Assembly: GCA_902778275.1 (NCBI GenBank)
Contig: CACYXE010000013.1
Location: 1-64,000, forward strand
Direction of reading: 5' to 3'
Length of the DNA stretch: 64,000 bases
Source of the DNA: Oscillospiraceae bacterium
Lineage (GTDB): Bacteria; Bacillota; Clostridia; Oscillospirales; Oscillospiraceae
A program made the translations under genes and the position numbers. The notes under the pieces were generated by a model, which ran no database searches, was not told the origin of the DNA, and saw nothing but the letters and a program-made list of their open reading frames with translations. Positions 1 to 8,658 of the stretch are shown here, in pieces. Within the stretch, counting starts at the first letter, position 1, and every line of letters begins with the position of its first letter.

Positions 1-828
1 CAGGGTGTACAGGGCGGAGAGGGACATGGGGGTCACCATCTCGGTGCCCAGGTCGTCCAGGATCATCAGGTCGCAGTCCAGCATCTGCCGGACCCGGGCG
101 TCTGCCGCCTCCTGGGCTTCATCCCGCGCGAACTTCTGCCGCTCAAAGGCGTCCAGCGCGGCGGAAGCGGAATCATAGCAGACGGAATAGCTCTTGGCCG
201 CCACGGCACGGGCGATGCAGGCGGACAGATAGGTCTTGCCCAGACCGGTGCCCCCTTGAAGCAGCAGGTTGGCCGAGACCGCGGGGAACTTGTCCGCAAA
301 GCGCCTGCAGCCGTTGAACACGATCTCCATGGCCTGGCGGGCCGAGCCGCCCAGGGCCGGGTCAAATTCGTCGCTGTACAGCTCCAGATCGAAGTTTTCA
401 AAGCACTCGTCGCCGCTTTGCAGCAGAACGCCAAGCTCGCGCGTCAGCTCCTGATTGTAGAGCCTGTCCAGGCACTGGCAGGGCGCGCCCTCATACACGC
501 CGGTGTCCCGGCACTTGGGACAGGAGACGATCTCGTCCAGATAGTCCATGGGGAAGCCCGCTTCCACCAGCAGCTCCGCCCGGCGCATCTGCAGGTCCAG
601 ATTGGCATCCCGAAGCGCAGCCAGCTGCGCCTGTATATCCGGAGCGCGGGAGATGGTCACCCGCACCAGCTGGGCCATCTGGGCGCGCATGGACGCGTCG
701 ATCTCCGCCACCGCGGGGACCCTGGCATAGACCTCAGCCAGCCGCCGCTGCTGCTCGCTCTGATTGTTTTCCCGCTGCCGCTCCAGGCGCGCTCTGGCCC
801 GGGCCAGCAGCTTTCCGTCATAAGCCAT
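1..828 (-). CDS. DnaC/DnaI-like replicative helicase loader ATPase (3' end off window)
   Basis: AAA+ ATPase of the DnaC/IstB family, which loads replicative helicase during initiation or restart. It was read from the minus strand with ATG at 828-826; 276 codons are present and the frame is still open at base 1, so the C-terminus is missing. After an N-terminal helical part there is a Cys motif CPKCRDTG...CQC (about residues 102-120), typical of clostridial DnaC-like proteins. Walker A is GGTGLGKT (about 197-204) and Walker B is LMILDDLG. The dnaD-domain gene lies 48 bp upstream on the same strand, so the two probably form a primosome operon. A phage or IstB origin is unlikely in this housekeeping context. 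Confidence 0.85.
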   Translation of the reverse strand, partial: MAYDGKLLARARARLERQRENNQSEQQRRLAEVYARVPAVAEIDASMRAQMAQLVRVTISRAPDIQAQLAALRDANLDLQMRRAELLVEAGFPMDYLDEIVSCPKCRDTGVYEGAPCQCLDRLYNQELTRELGVLLQSGDECFENFDLELYSDEFDPALGGSARQAMEIVFNGCRRFADKFPAVSANLLLQGGTGLGKTYLSACIARAVAAKSYSVCYDSASAALDAFERQKFARDEAQEAADARVRQMLDCDLMILDDLGTEMVTPMSLSALYTL

Positions 829-876
829 GTTCGGCTCCTTCCGCTCTCCTCGAATCTCGAATCTCAAATCTCAAAA

Positions 877-1809
877 CTAAATCTTCCCTACCAGGCCCTT
901 GATGTCCTCGATGCTGACGGGCTTGTCCTTTTTGGCGGGGCGGACGGGTGCGGCCTTGCGGCCGAAGCTGTCCTTTTCCTCGATCTCCCCGGGCTGGTGC
1001 AGGCCCTTCTGGTGCCAGCTTTGCAGGATGGCGTCCATGTATTTCCAGTTGAGTTTTCCGGTTTTGACCAGGGTCCGGTCCAGGGCCATGGAGATGGCCT
1101 CGTCCGGGAATCCCATAGTCAGCCAGCCCTCCACATAGCGCTGCTCTGTGTCGCTCAGTCCCCGGTCCCGGATGCCCAGCAGGACTTTGATCCGCCCCGT
1201 GTCGCTGCGCAGCTCACGGCGCTTGTGTATGTATGCCTCCGCCTGGTCCAGGGTCAGCAACTCGAGGTTTACCCAGGTGTAGGCCTCCTTTTCGATGGCC
1301 CGGGCGCTGGGGCGGCGTCCCTCCGTGTATTTCTCCCGGTAGTCCTGGCCTACGTAATTCAGCAGCTCCAGGATCACCTCCGCCGGCAGGCCCAGATGGT
1401 CGTAGACCCCGAAAAGCACCCGCATATCGTTGCTGCTGAGGTTGCGGCCGATGACCTTGGCGGCCTCCTCCAGAATGGCGGCAAAGGCAGGATCCTCCCG
1501 CCCCCGGCGGCTGATCTCCGCGGCGGGGTACTGGGGCAATTCTTCCGCCGGGGGCAGCAGCTCCTGCCGGGCGGGGGCGGCCGCCGCAGGCGGCGCTTCC
1601 CCGGGAACCAGGCCCATGCGGCGCAGCTTTTCCCAGGCCGCGTCCACCTCCTGCAAGGTGCGGCAAAGAGCGCCGGCCGCCCGCTCCATGTCCGCCCCAG
1701 GTTCCGAAAGCAGATACAGGTACAGCAGGGCCACGTCCCCGTCATGGGCACGCAGCAGCGCGTCCAGCGCAGCGGCGGGTATGAACTTGTCCGAGCGTGC
1801 GTCCGGCAT
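877..1809 (-). CDS. DnaD domain protein (primosome/replication initiation)
   Basis: 310-residue protein. The middle and C-terminal parts contain two DnaD/phage-associated (DnaB_2-type) helical repeats: one around residues 105-175 (IGRNLSSNDMRVLFGVYDH... YVNxE-like end) and a second around 190-275 (the YVEGWLTMGF and YMDAILQSW segments). Proteins of this family remodel DNA and recruit DnaI and helicase during PriA- or DnaA-dependent assembly in Firmicutes. It is followed on the same strand by a DnaC-like ATPase, which supports a primosomal role. The Ala/Pro-rich stretch near residues 70-95 looks like a flexible linker. ATG start at 1809. Confidence 0.85.
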   Translation of the reverse strand: MPDARSDKFIPAAALDALLRAHDGDVALLYLYLLSEPGADMERAAGALCRTLQEVDAAWEKLRRMGLVPGEAPPAAAAPARQELLPPAEELPQYPAAEISRRGREDPAFAAILEEAAKVIGRNLSSNDMRVLFGVYDHLGLPAEVILELLNYVGQDYREKYTEGRRPSARAIEKEAYTWVNLELLTLDQAEAYIHKRRELRSDTGRIKVLLGIRDRGLSDTEQRYVEGWLTMGFPDEAISMALDRTLVKTGKLNWKYMDAILQSWHQKGLHQPGEIEEKDSFGRKAAPVRPAKKDKPVSIEDIKGLVGKI

Positions 1810-1876
1810 GATATGTCTTCCTTGAAAAATTTACAGATTGTTATTAGCGTTGAAACATTATACCATTAAAATTAAC

Positions 1877-1906
1877 TTGTCGCAAGAGTAAGACTTGTGC
1901 TATAAT
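1877..1906 (+). promoter_or_regulatory. Sigma-A-like promoter for the U32 gene
   Basis: TTGTCG at 1877-1882 and a perfect TATAAT at 1901-1906, with an 18-nt spacer, about 60 nt upstream of the U32 start codon. This is read from the sequence only. Confidence 0.6.
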
Positions 1907-1907
1907 A

Positions 1908-1931
1908 CAGATTGCTGTATTATGCAATCTG
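1908..1931 (+). promoter_or_regulatory. Inverted repeat just downstream of the promoter -10
   Basis: Perfect 8-bp arms, CAGATTGC (1908-1915) and GCAATCTG (1924-1931), around an 8-nt loop. It begins two bases after the -10 box, so it lies at the transcription start and in the 5' leader of the U32 gene. It could be a repressor operator or a leader hairpin. The binding factor is unknown. Confidence 0.45.
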
Positions 1932-1965
1932 CTGCATGATGCAATTCACCCGTAAGGAGCAAGAT

Positions 1966-4047
1966 ATGATAGAACTGCTCTCGCCCGCCGGTTCCCCCGA
2001 GGCCGTCATCGCCGCCGTACAGAACGGCGCGGACGCCGTGTACCTGGGTCTGGGGGATTTCAACGCCCGCCGGGGCGCCAGGAACTTCACCGACGAGGAA
2101 TTTCAAAAAGCAGTGCGCTACTGCCATATCCGGGGCTGCAAGCTGTACGTGACCCTGAACACCCTGGTCAACGACCGGGAGCTGGAGCGGGCCATCAACG
2201 CCGCCGCCCTGGCCTCCGGCATGGGGGCGGACGGCATCATTATCCAGGATCTGGGCCTCATCAAGGCCGTGCGCCAGGCGCTGCCGGACATTCCCCTCCA
2301 CGCCAGCACCCAGATGAGCATCCACAACCTGGCCGGGGTGGAGGCCGCCGCCGAGATGGGGCTGACCCGGGCGGTGCTGGCCCGGGAGCTGAGTCTGGAG
2401 CAGATCAAGTTCATCACCCGAAACGCCTCCATCGAGACGGAGGTTTTCGTGCACGGGGCTCTGTGCTTCTGTCATTCGGGCCAGTGCTATATGTCCGCCA
2501 TGATCGGGCGGCGCAGCGGCAACCGGGGCATGTGCGCCCAGCCCTGCCGCATGCAGTACAGTCTGGGCAGCCGGATGGACGACTACCCGCTGTCTTTGAA
2601 GGACAACTGCCTGGCCGACCGGCTCCAGGAGCTGGAGGAGGCCGGGGTAGCCTGCCTGAAGATCGAGGGGCGCATGAAGCGGCCCGAGTACACGGCCATC
2701 GTTACGGGGATCTATTCCAAGGCCCTCAAGGATCACCGCAAGCCCTCCGCGGAGGAGATGCAGCTGCTGGAGCAGGCTTTCTCCCGCCAGGGCTTCACCC
2801 AGGGCTATTTCGACGGGGACAAAAAAGACATGTTCGGGGTCCGGCAGGATACCGACCGGGCGGACGAATCCGTGTTCGCCAACGCCCGCAAGGGCTACGC
2901 CGAGGGTGAGCTGCGCCGGGTGCCGGTGCACTTTTACACCGTGGCCGAGACGGGCCAGCCTATCCGGGCCATCGCCTTTGACGACGAGGGCCATCGGGCC
3001 GTGGCCCAGGGGCCGGTGCCCGAGCGGGCCAAGCGCCAGGGCCTGACGGCGGGCTATCTGCAGGATCAGATGTACAAGACCGGCGGCACGCCCTACCTCT
3101 GCGTGGAGAACCGGGCCAAGGTCGATCCGGGGCTGTACCTGTCGGCCGCCACCATCAATGAGCTGCGGCGGACCCTGGTCGCGCAGCTGTCTGAGGAGCG
3201 GGCCGTCCCGCCGGAGCGGGACACGGGCTACATGCCCAAGCCCCCGGCGGACCGCAAGCCCATCGCCGATCCCAAGATCATTTTTCAGGTGCGGAACGAG
3301 GAGCAGCTGCTCCCGGAACTGGCGGAGCTGAAGCCGGACTATATCTACGTGCCCGTGCTGGTGCTGCGGGACTTTTTCGACCGGGTGCTGCCCTTCGTGC
3401 GCAGCGGCGCGACCCCGGTGGCCGTGCTGCCGCGGATCATCACCGATGAGCAGACGCCGGAGATCTACGAGGCCCTCAAGGAGCTTTACGACAAAGGCGT
3501 GCGGGAAGCGCTGCTGGGGAACTTGGGACACATCGTCATTGCCCGGCGCGCGGGGATGCGCATCCGGGGGGACTTCGGTCTCAACGCCTTCAATTCCCAG
3601 AGCCTGGAGGTGCTGCGCCTGGCGGGCTTTGAGTCCGTCACCGCCTCCTTCGAGCTGCGCATGTCCCAGATCCGGGATCTGCGCAAGCCCCTGGACACGG
3701 AGATGATCATCTACGGGCGGCTGCCGGTGATGGTCTCCGAGCAGAACATCGTCAAGACCGCCAGCGGCAAGGTCATCCAGGCGGAGGCGCAGCTGTCCGA
3801 CCGGATGGGCTCGGTGTTCCCAGTGGTGCAGGAATTCGGCGACCGCAGCGTCATCTACAACGCCCACAAGCTGTACATGGCCGACAAGAAGGACGACCTG
3901 TATTCCGCGGGCCTCTGGGGACTGCGGCTGCTGTTCACCACCGAGAGCGGCCGGGAATGCGTGGAGGTGGCCAAGGGCCACCTGGGCTACAGCGACTACC
4001 GGCCCAATGTGCTGACAAGAGGCGTATACTACCGGGGCGTGGAGTGA
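1966..4047 (+). CDS. U32 family peptidase / RlhA-type protein with DUF3656-like C-terminus
   Basis: 693 residues from ATG 1966, chosen because GTAAGGAGC precedes it by a few bases; the in-frame TTG at 1912 has no ribosome site. The N-terminal U32 TIM-barrel shows LLSPAGSPEAV, GADAVYLG and HASTQMSIHN. The family Cys/His signature follows at about 165-200 (VHGALCFCHSGQCYMS, NRGMCAQPCR), which in RlhA/TrhP-type enzymes binds an iron-sulfur cluster. The long C-terminal half resembles the DUF3656 extension of RlhA, which hydroxylates C2501 of 23S rRNA. Members were first described as collagenases, but the length and cluster cysteines favour RNA modification here. It is monocistronic behind its own promoter. 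Confidence 0.8.
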   Translation: MIELLSPAGSPEAVIAAVQNGADAVYLGLGDFNARRGARNFTDEEFQKAVRYCHIRGCKLYVTLNTLVNDRELERAINAAALASGMGADGIIIQDLGLIKAVRQALPDIPLHASTQMSIHNLAGVEAAAEMGLTRAVLARELSLEQIKFITRNASIETEVFVHGALCFCHSGQCYMSAMIGRRSGNRGMCAQPCRMQYSLGSRMDDYPLSLKDNCLADRLQELEEAGVACLKIEGRMKRPEYTAIVTGIYSKALKDHRKPSAEEMQLLEQAFSRQGFTQGYFDGDKKDMFGVRQDTDRADESVFANARKGYAEGELRRVPVHFYTVAETGQPIRAIAFDDEGHRAVAQGPVPERAKRQGLTAGYLQDQMYKTGGTPYLCVENRAKVDPGLYLSAATINELRRTLVAQLSEERAVPPERDTGYMPKPPADRKPIADPKIIFQVRNEEQLLPELAELKPDYIYVPVLVLRDFFDRVLPFVRSGATPVAVLPRIITDEQTPEIYEALKELYDKGVREALLGNLGHIVIARRAGMRIRGDFGLNAFNSQSLEVLRLAGFESVTASFELRMSQIRDLRKPLDTEMIIYGRLPVMVSEQNIVKTASGKVIQAEAQLSDRMGSVFPVVQEFGDRSVIYNAHKLYMADKKDDLYSAGLWGLRLLFTTESGRECVEVAKGHLGYSDYRPNVLTRGVYYRGVE

Positions 4048-4068
4048 AGTTTTTGGTTTTTAGGAGAA

Positions 4069-4271
4069 CGGATTGCCACAGCCAGTGTGCGCACTGGCTT
4101 CGCAATGACTTACAATGCGTCATTCCGAGGAGGGCGAAGCCCGACGTGGGAATCCGTAATACCCAACGAAGAGAAAACGGATTGCCGAACCAGTGACACG
4201 GTTACCGGTTCGCAATGAACAAAGACGGAAGAAACAGATTGCCAGGGGCCGCGGGCGGCCCTCGCAATGAC
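4069..4271 (+). repeat. Cluster of four REP-like hairpin repeats
   Basis: Four imperfect units fill the U32-maf gap. Units at 4069-4109, 4178-4218 and 4235-4271 run from (C)GGATTGCC or CAGATTGCC to CGCAATGA(C). The unit at 4119-4156 is of a second type, running from GTCATTCCGAGGA to GACGTGGGAATCCG. Each can fold through an internal GC-rich palindrome. Three similar units lie at 10588-10752, so this is a dispersed family. An AGTTTTTGGTTTTTAGGAG tract lies just before the first unit. Confidence 0.75.
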
Positions 4272-4279
4272 GGGAAGCT

Positions 4280-4852
4280 ATGAACATCGTACTGGCCTCG
4301 GCGTCTCCGCGGCGCAAACAGCTGCTGGAGATGCTGGGCATCGAAAACTTAAAGATCCTCCCGGCGAAAGGGGAGGAGATCGCGCCGGAAAACGCGGCGC
4401 CTCAGGAGCTGGTCATGGCTCTGGCGGCCCACAAGGCCCGGGAGGTGGCGGAGCAGTGTGCCGCCGACGACCTGGTCATCGGGGCGGACACCATCGTCTG
4501 GCTGGACGGGCGGCCCCTGGGCAAGCCCCACAGCGACTACGAGGCGGCGCGGATGCTGCGATCCCTCTCCGGCAGGACCCACCGGGTGTATACCGGCGTG
4601 GCTCTGGTGCGCGGCGGCGAGACCGTCACCGGCTGTGAGGAGAGCGGCGTGACCTTCCGGGAACTGACGGACGACGAGATCCGCCGCTATGTGCAGAGCG
4701 GGGAGCCCATGGACAAGGCCGGGGCCTACGGGGCCCAGGGCCGGGGCGCGCTGCTGGTCAAGCGCATCGAGGGGGACTTCTTTAACGTGATGGGCCTGCC
4801 CCTGTGCAGGCTGGGCCAAATGCTCAAAGAGCAGGGAGTGGAGATCCTTTGA
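4280..4852 (+). CDS. maf: Maf-like nucleoside triphosphate pyrophosphatase
   Basis: 190-residue Maf/Ham1-fold protein. N-terminal LASASPRRKQLLEMLG is the family signature with the substrate-binding SxSPRR. GADTIVWLDG carries the catalytic Asp, and FRELTDDEIRRYVQSGEP, MDKAGAYGAQG and DFFNVMGLPL complete the set. The family hydrolyses non-canonical nucleotides (dTTP/UTP or methylated nucleotides) and is linked to septum arrest. The ATG at 4280 has only a weak GGGAA ribosome site. The stop overlaps the mreC start by 4 bases, so maf-mreC-mreD appear translationally coupled, as in other Firmicutes shape operons. radC and mreB, often nearby, are absent here. Confidence 0.92.
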   Translation: MNIVLASASPRRKQLLEMLGIENLKILPAKGEEIAPENAAPQELVMALAAHKAREVAEQCAADDLVIGADTIVWLDGRPLGKPHSDYEAARMLRSLSGRTHRVYTGVALVRGGETVTGCEESGVTFRELTDDEIRRYVQSGEPMDKAGAYGAQGRGALLVKRIEGDFFNVMGLPLCRLGQMLKEQGVEIL

Positions 4853-5691
4853 AAGAATACTTGAGAAAAAACGGCATACGCATGGCCATCATCGTGCTGG
4901 CGGTGGCCCTGTTGGTGGGCGTGGGCAATGCCGCCCGGGACGGGCAGATCGGCTTTGTGCAGAACACCACCAACGTGCTCACCGGCCCGCTGCAGAAGGT
5001 GCTCAGCTCCACGGTCAACTGGTTCGACACCATCTACGGCTATCTGTATGACTACGACTCCCTGCTGGCGGAGAACGAGTCGCTGCGCGCCCAGCTGGCC
5101 GACGCCCAGCAGTCCGCCCGCGACGGCATCGAGGCCTCCGAGGAGAACCAGCGGCTGCGGGAACTGCTGTACCTGCGCGAGAAGCACACGGACTATATCC
5201 TGGAGTCGGCCAAGCTGGTGCTCTGGTCCTCCTCCAACTGGTCCTCGTCCTTCACCATCAGCAAGGGCTATACCAGCGGTGTGGAGCTGGGCGACCCGGT
5301 GATCACCGAGTACGGCGTGCTGGTAGGTCAGGTCACGGAGCTGGGCACCAACTGGGCCACGGTCAGCACCCTCATCGACGTGGACATGAGCGTGGGCGGC
5401 TACGTGACCAGCACCGGTTCCACCGGCATGGTCATGGGTGAGTACGCCCTGATGAAGCAGAAGACCGCCAAGCTCACCTATCTGGCCGACGGGGCGCAGA
5501 TCTTCGTGGGCGACGAGGTGCTCACCTCCGGCTCCGGCGGCGCCTTCCCGGCGGGCCTGGTCATCGGCACCATCTCCAACGTGCAGACCGAGGCCGGCGG
5601 CCAGATCGAATACGGCATCGTACAACCCACCTGCGACCTGGATTCGCTGGTGCAGGTGTTTATCATCAAGGACTTTACAGTGGTGGAATAA
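4849..5691 (+). CDS. mreC: Rod shape-determining protein MreC
   Basis: Bitopic cell-shape protein that scaffolds the elongasome (MreB, MreD, PBP2, RodA). A TTG start at 4849 overlaps the maf stop (TTGA) and is preceded by GGGAGTGGAG; this gives 280 residues with the usual short cytoplasmic tail. One TM helix (about 10-28) is followed by a coiled coil (about 65-100, LLAENESLRAQLADAQ) and the double beta-barrel MreC domain. In that domain GVLVGQVTELGTNWATV, TGMVMG and GDEVLTSGSGGAFPAGLVIG are recognisable. mreD follows with a TAATG overlap. Confidence 0.93.
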   Translation: MKEYLRKNGIRMAIIVLAVALLVGVGNAARDGQIGFVQNTTNVLTGPLQKVLSSTVNWFDTIYGYLYDYDSLLAENESLRAQLADAQQSARDGIEASEENQRLRELLYLREKHTDYILESAKLVLWSSSNWSSSFTISKGYTSGVELGDPVITEYGVLVGQVTELGTNWATVSTLIDVDMSVGGYVTSTGSTGMVMGEYALMKQKTAKLTYLADGAQIFVGDEVLTSGSGGAFPAGLVIGTISNVQTEAGGQIEYGIVQPTCDLDSLVQVFIIKDFTVVE

Positions 5692-6314
5692 TGGCGGAAA
5701 TTTCGTACTCCGGCGGTCGTCTGCCGGACGTCAGCGGGCAGCCCCAGCGTGAAAGCTCTCCCCGGGCACAGAACCGGCCGGGGCGCAGGCGGGGCGACAA
5801 CCAGCTGGCGGAGACGCTGAAAAAGAATGTGCTGGACAAGATCCGTTTCAAGCGGGTGCTGCAGTATGCGCTGTTCCTGTTTCTGGCCTTGCTGGCACAG
5901 AATATGCTCTTTACCCAGCTGCGCATCGTCGGGGTCTGCCCCATGATCCTGCCGGCGGTGGCCGTTGCGGCGGGGATGTTCCAGGGCGGCACCTGGGGCG
6001 CCGTCATCGCCCTGGTGCTGGGTATCTTCGCGGACATGGCCTTCGTGGAGAACACGGTGCTGTTCACGCTGGTGTTCCCGGCTCTGGCTTTCGGCTCCGG
6101 CTTCATCTCCCAGTTTTTCATCAACCGGCGCTTCTTCGCTTTCATGGGCGCGGCGCTGCTGGGTCTGCTGCTGACGGGCTTTGCCCAGATGCTGCACGTG
6201 GTGGTGATGGACAGCTTCTCGCTGAGCATGCTCCCCACGGTACTGCTGCAGACCCTGTGGTCCCTGCCCTTCGCCCCGCTGGCCTATCTGCCCGCGGCGC
6301 GATGGATCGATTAG
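5691..6314 (+). CDS. mreD: Rod shape-determining protein MreD
   Basis: 207 residues, starting at an ATG that overlaps the mreC stop. The first about 55 residues are polar, basic and Pro/Gly/Arg-rich, which is longer than in most MreD proteins. After this come about five hydrophobic helices, including FFLALLAQNMLFTQL-like and FPALAFGSGFISQFFI segments. MreD is the polytopic membrane partner of MreC in the elongasome. Assignment rests on the hydropathy pattern and on its place between mreC and a class B PBP rather than on a sharp motif. The polar N-terminal extension could be genuine or could reflect an internal start, but no better ribosome site was seen. Confidence 0.88.
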   Translation: MAEISYSGGRLPDVSGQPQRESSPRAQNRPGRRRGDNQLAETLKKNVLDKIRFKRVLQYALFLFLALLAQNMLFTQLRIVGVCPMILPAVAVAAGMFQGGTWGAVIALVLGIFADMAFVENTVLFTLVFPALAFGSGFISQFFINRRFFAFMGAALLGLLLTGFAQMLHVVVMDSFSLSMLPTVLLQTLWSLPFAPLAYLPAARWID

Positions 6315-6368
6315 AGATTATAGTTTTGAGATTCGAGATTCGAGAAGATTCTCATAAGGACACAGCAT

Positions 6369-8486
6369 ATGAACAGATTGATCAAACCCGCGCGGGTGGC
6401 CGTACTGGCCATCCTGATGGTCCTCTTCCTCACGATCTACCTGGTTTTCCTCTATCGGCTGCAGATCATCGAGGGTGAGGCCTACTACAACCGAAGCAAC
6501 GAGATCAGCAGCACCGAGCGTACCATCACCGCCGCCCGAGGCAACATCCTGGACCGGTACGGCCGGGTGTTGGTCAGCAACAAAGAGTGCTACAACCTGA
6601 AGATGGACGTGTCCAAGCTCTTTGCCAACGCCGACCCCAATGCCATCATCCTGGAGCTGGCGCAGATGGTGGAGGGCTACGGCGACACCTACACCGACGA
6701 CCTGCCCATCACCCGCACGCCCCCCTTCGAGTATGAGCCGGACATGACCGAGATCCAGCGGACCATGCTCAACGCCTATTTCGTGGACAAGGGCGACGAC
6801 CTGCCGGAAAACCCCACGGCCGTGGAGCTGCTCAGCTACATGCGCAGCCGCTATGAGATCGACAACGCCTACTCCGCCGAGGAGATGCGCATCATCGCTG
6901 GCGTGCGCTATTCCATCAACGTGCGCTACGCCATCAACACCGCCGACTACTACTTCGTCGAGGACGCGAGCCCCAAGCTCATCTCCTCCATCATGGAGAA
7001 CAAGCTCACCGGCATCGAGGTGGAGCGGGCCTACATCCGCGAGTACGGTACCGAGTACGCGGCCCACATCCTGGGCTACGTAGGCCTGATGACCCAGGAG
7101 GAGTTTGAACGCTACTCCCTGCTCAACTACGCCAACAACGCCATGGTGGGCAAGGACGGCATCGAGTACGCCTTTGAGAGCTACCTGCACGGGGAGGACG
7201 GCAAGGTCAATGAGACCCGCAGCGCCTCCGGCACCATCCTGTCCACCGTGTACATCCAGGAGCCGGTCCCCGGCGACCACATCTACCTGACCATCGACAG
7301 CGTGCTGCAGGAGCAGGTGGAGCGTATCCTGGCCAACGGTGTGGAGGGCATGATCAAGACCCGCAATCAGGCCCGGGCCGAAGGCCTGGCCCGCGGCGAC
7401 TATGACCCGGAGATGAAGGACGAGATCACCGGCGCCGCCGCCGTGGTGGTCAACGTCAACACCGGTGAGCCCCTGGCCCTGGCCAGCTGGCCCACCTTCG
7501 ACGCCTCCACCATCATCGAAAAATACGCGGATCTGTTGGCGACCCCCAACGCGCCCCTGTTCAACCGGGCGCTGATGGGCGCCTACGCCCCCGGCTCCGC
7601 CTTTAAGCCCTGCACGGCCATCGCCGCGCTCAGTAAGGGCATCATCAATACTGAGGACAAGGTCAAGTGCGAGGGCGTGTTCACCAAGTACGCCGCCGAA
7701 GGCTACGCGCCTCAGTGCTGGATCTGGACCGCCATCGAGGGCGAAAACCTGACCCACCCGGAGGAAAACGTGTCCACCGCCCTGCGCGACTCCTGCAATT
7801 ACTTCTTCTACACCGTCGGCGAGCAGTTGGGCGTAGACGACCTGGGCGAATACGCCCACGCCTTTGGGCTGGGCGTGCACACCGGCATCGAGCTGGTGGA
7901 GACCACCGGCAACATGTCCAACCAGGCCAACCATGCCGACTACACCGGCACCGTGTGGCGTATCGGTGACACGCTGCAGGCTGCCATCGGTCAGTCCGAC
8001 TCCATCTTCTCCCCGCTGCAGCTGGCCGAGTACTGCGCCACCGTGGCCAACGGCGGCTACAGGCATTCCGCCTCCGTGCTGAAGGCCATCCGCAACTACG
8101 ACTACAGCGAGAAGCGCTATGAGCGCGAACCCAGCATCCTCTCCATCGTCCAGTCCCCCGAGTACAACTGGGAGGCGGTGCACCAGGGCATGTACATGGT
8201 GCTCAACGACTACGTCAACGAGGCCAATGTGGAGAACTGGGTCAGCTGCCCCTGGATCTGCGCCGGCAAGACCGGGACCGCGCAGAAGGGCGAGAAGATC
8301 ACCAACGACGGCATCTTCATCTGCTACGGCCCCTTCCGGGAGCCGGAGGTGGCCATCTGCGTCATCGTGGAGCGCGGCGGCAGCGGCGCCAGCGTGCAGT
8401 TCATGGCCCGCCAGATCATGGACGCCTATATCAACATCCGCTCCTACAGCGATACCTCCGAGGCGGAGATGGCGCTGCTGCGTTGA
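6369..8486 (+). CDS. Class B penicillin-binding protein 2 (elongasome transpeptidase)
   Basis: 705-residue peptidoglycan D,D-transpeptidase. One N-terminal TM helix (about 11-31) precedes a dimerisation domain with RGNILDRYGRVL. The transpeptidase motifs are all present: SAFK with nucleophile Ser about 410, SCN about 475 and KTGT about 634. The start ATG has AAGGA upstream. It lies 54 bp after mreD, as expected for the PBP2/MrdA of the rod complex. A stop-proximal tract of two AGATTCG repeats fills the gap. minC/minD, common after PBP2 in Clostridia, are missing and an MgsA-like gene follows. Confidence 0.93.
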   Translation: MNRLIKPARVAVLAILMVLFLTIYLVFLYRLQIIEGEAYYNRSNEISSTERTITAARGNILDRYGRVLVSNKECYNLKMDVSKLFANADPNAIILELAQMVEGYGDTYTDDLPITRTPPFEYEPDMTEIQRTMLNAYFVDKGDDLPENPTAVELLSYMRSRYEIDNAYSAEEMRIIAGVRYSINVRYAINTADYYFVEDASPKLISSIMENKLTGIEVERAYIREYGTEYAAHILGYVGLMTQEEFERYSLLNYANNAMVGKDGIEYAFESYLHGEDGKVNETRSASGTILSTVYIQEPVPGDHIYLTIDSVLQEQVERILANGVEGMIKTRNQARAEGLARGDYDPEMKDEITGAAAVVVNVNTGEPLALASWPTFDASTIIEKYADLLATPNAPLFNRALMGAYAPGSAFKPCTAIAALSKGIINTEDKVKCEGVFTKYAAEGYAPQCWIWTAIEGENLTHPEENVSTALRDSCNYFFYTVGEQLGVDDLGEYAHAFGLGVHTGIELVETTGNMSNQANHADYTGTVWRIGDTLQAAIGQSDSIFSPLQLAEYCATVANGGYRHSASVLKAIRNYDYSEKRYEREPSILSIVQSPEYNWEAVHQGMYMVLNDYVNEANVENWVSCPWICAGKTGTAQKGEKITNDGIFICYGPFREPEVAICVIVERGGSGASVQFMARQIMDAYINIRSYSDTSEAEMALLR

Positions 8487-8558
8487 GCGGGCTTCCAAAA
8501 AAGCCCGGACTTCCAGGCTTTTCCGGCAATTGCTTCAAAAACTTTTTGCAACTGACTC

Positions 8559-8587
8559 TTGCGGGATGGCAGTGGATTGGATATAAT
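8559..8587 (+). promoter_or_regulatory. Sigma-A-like promoter for the MgsA-like gene
   Basis: TTGCGG at 8559-8564, a 17-nt spacer, and TATAAT at 8582-8587. It lies about 70 nt upstream of the start codon. Confidence 0.6.
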
Positions 8588-8658
8588 AAGAGAACAGACA
8601 ATTTATGTTATGCATCACGCTTTGGGCATGAATGCTGCAGACAGAAAAGGAGGGTCAC

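Noticed and set aside
1900..3981. A 693-codon minus-strand frame opposite the U32 gene
   Set aside because: The plus-strand U32 protein has conserved motifs, promoter and ribosome site. The reverse frame has none.
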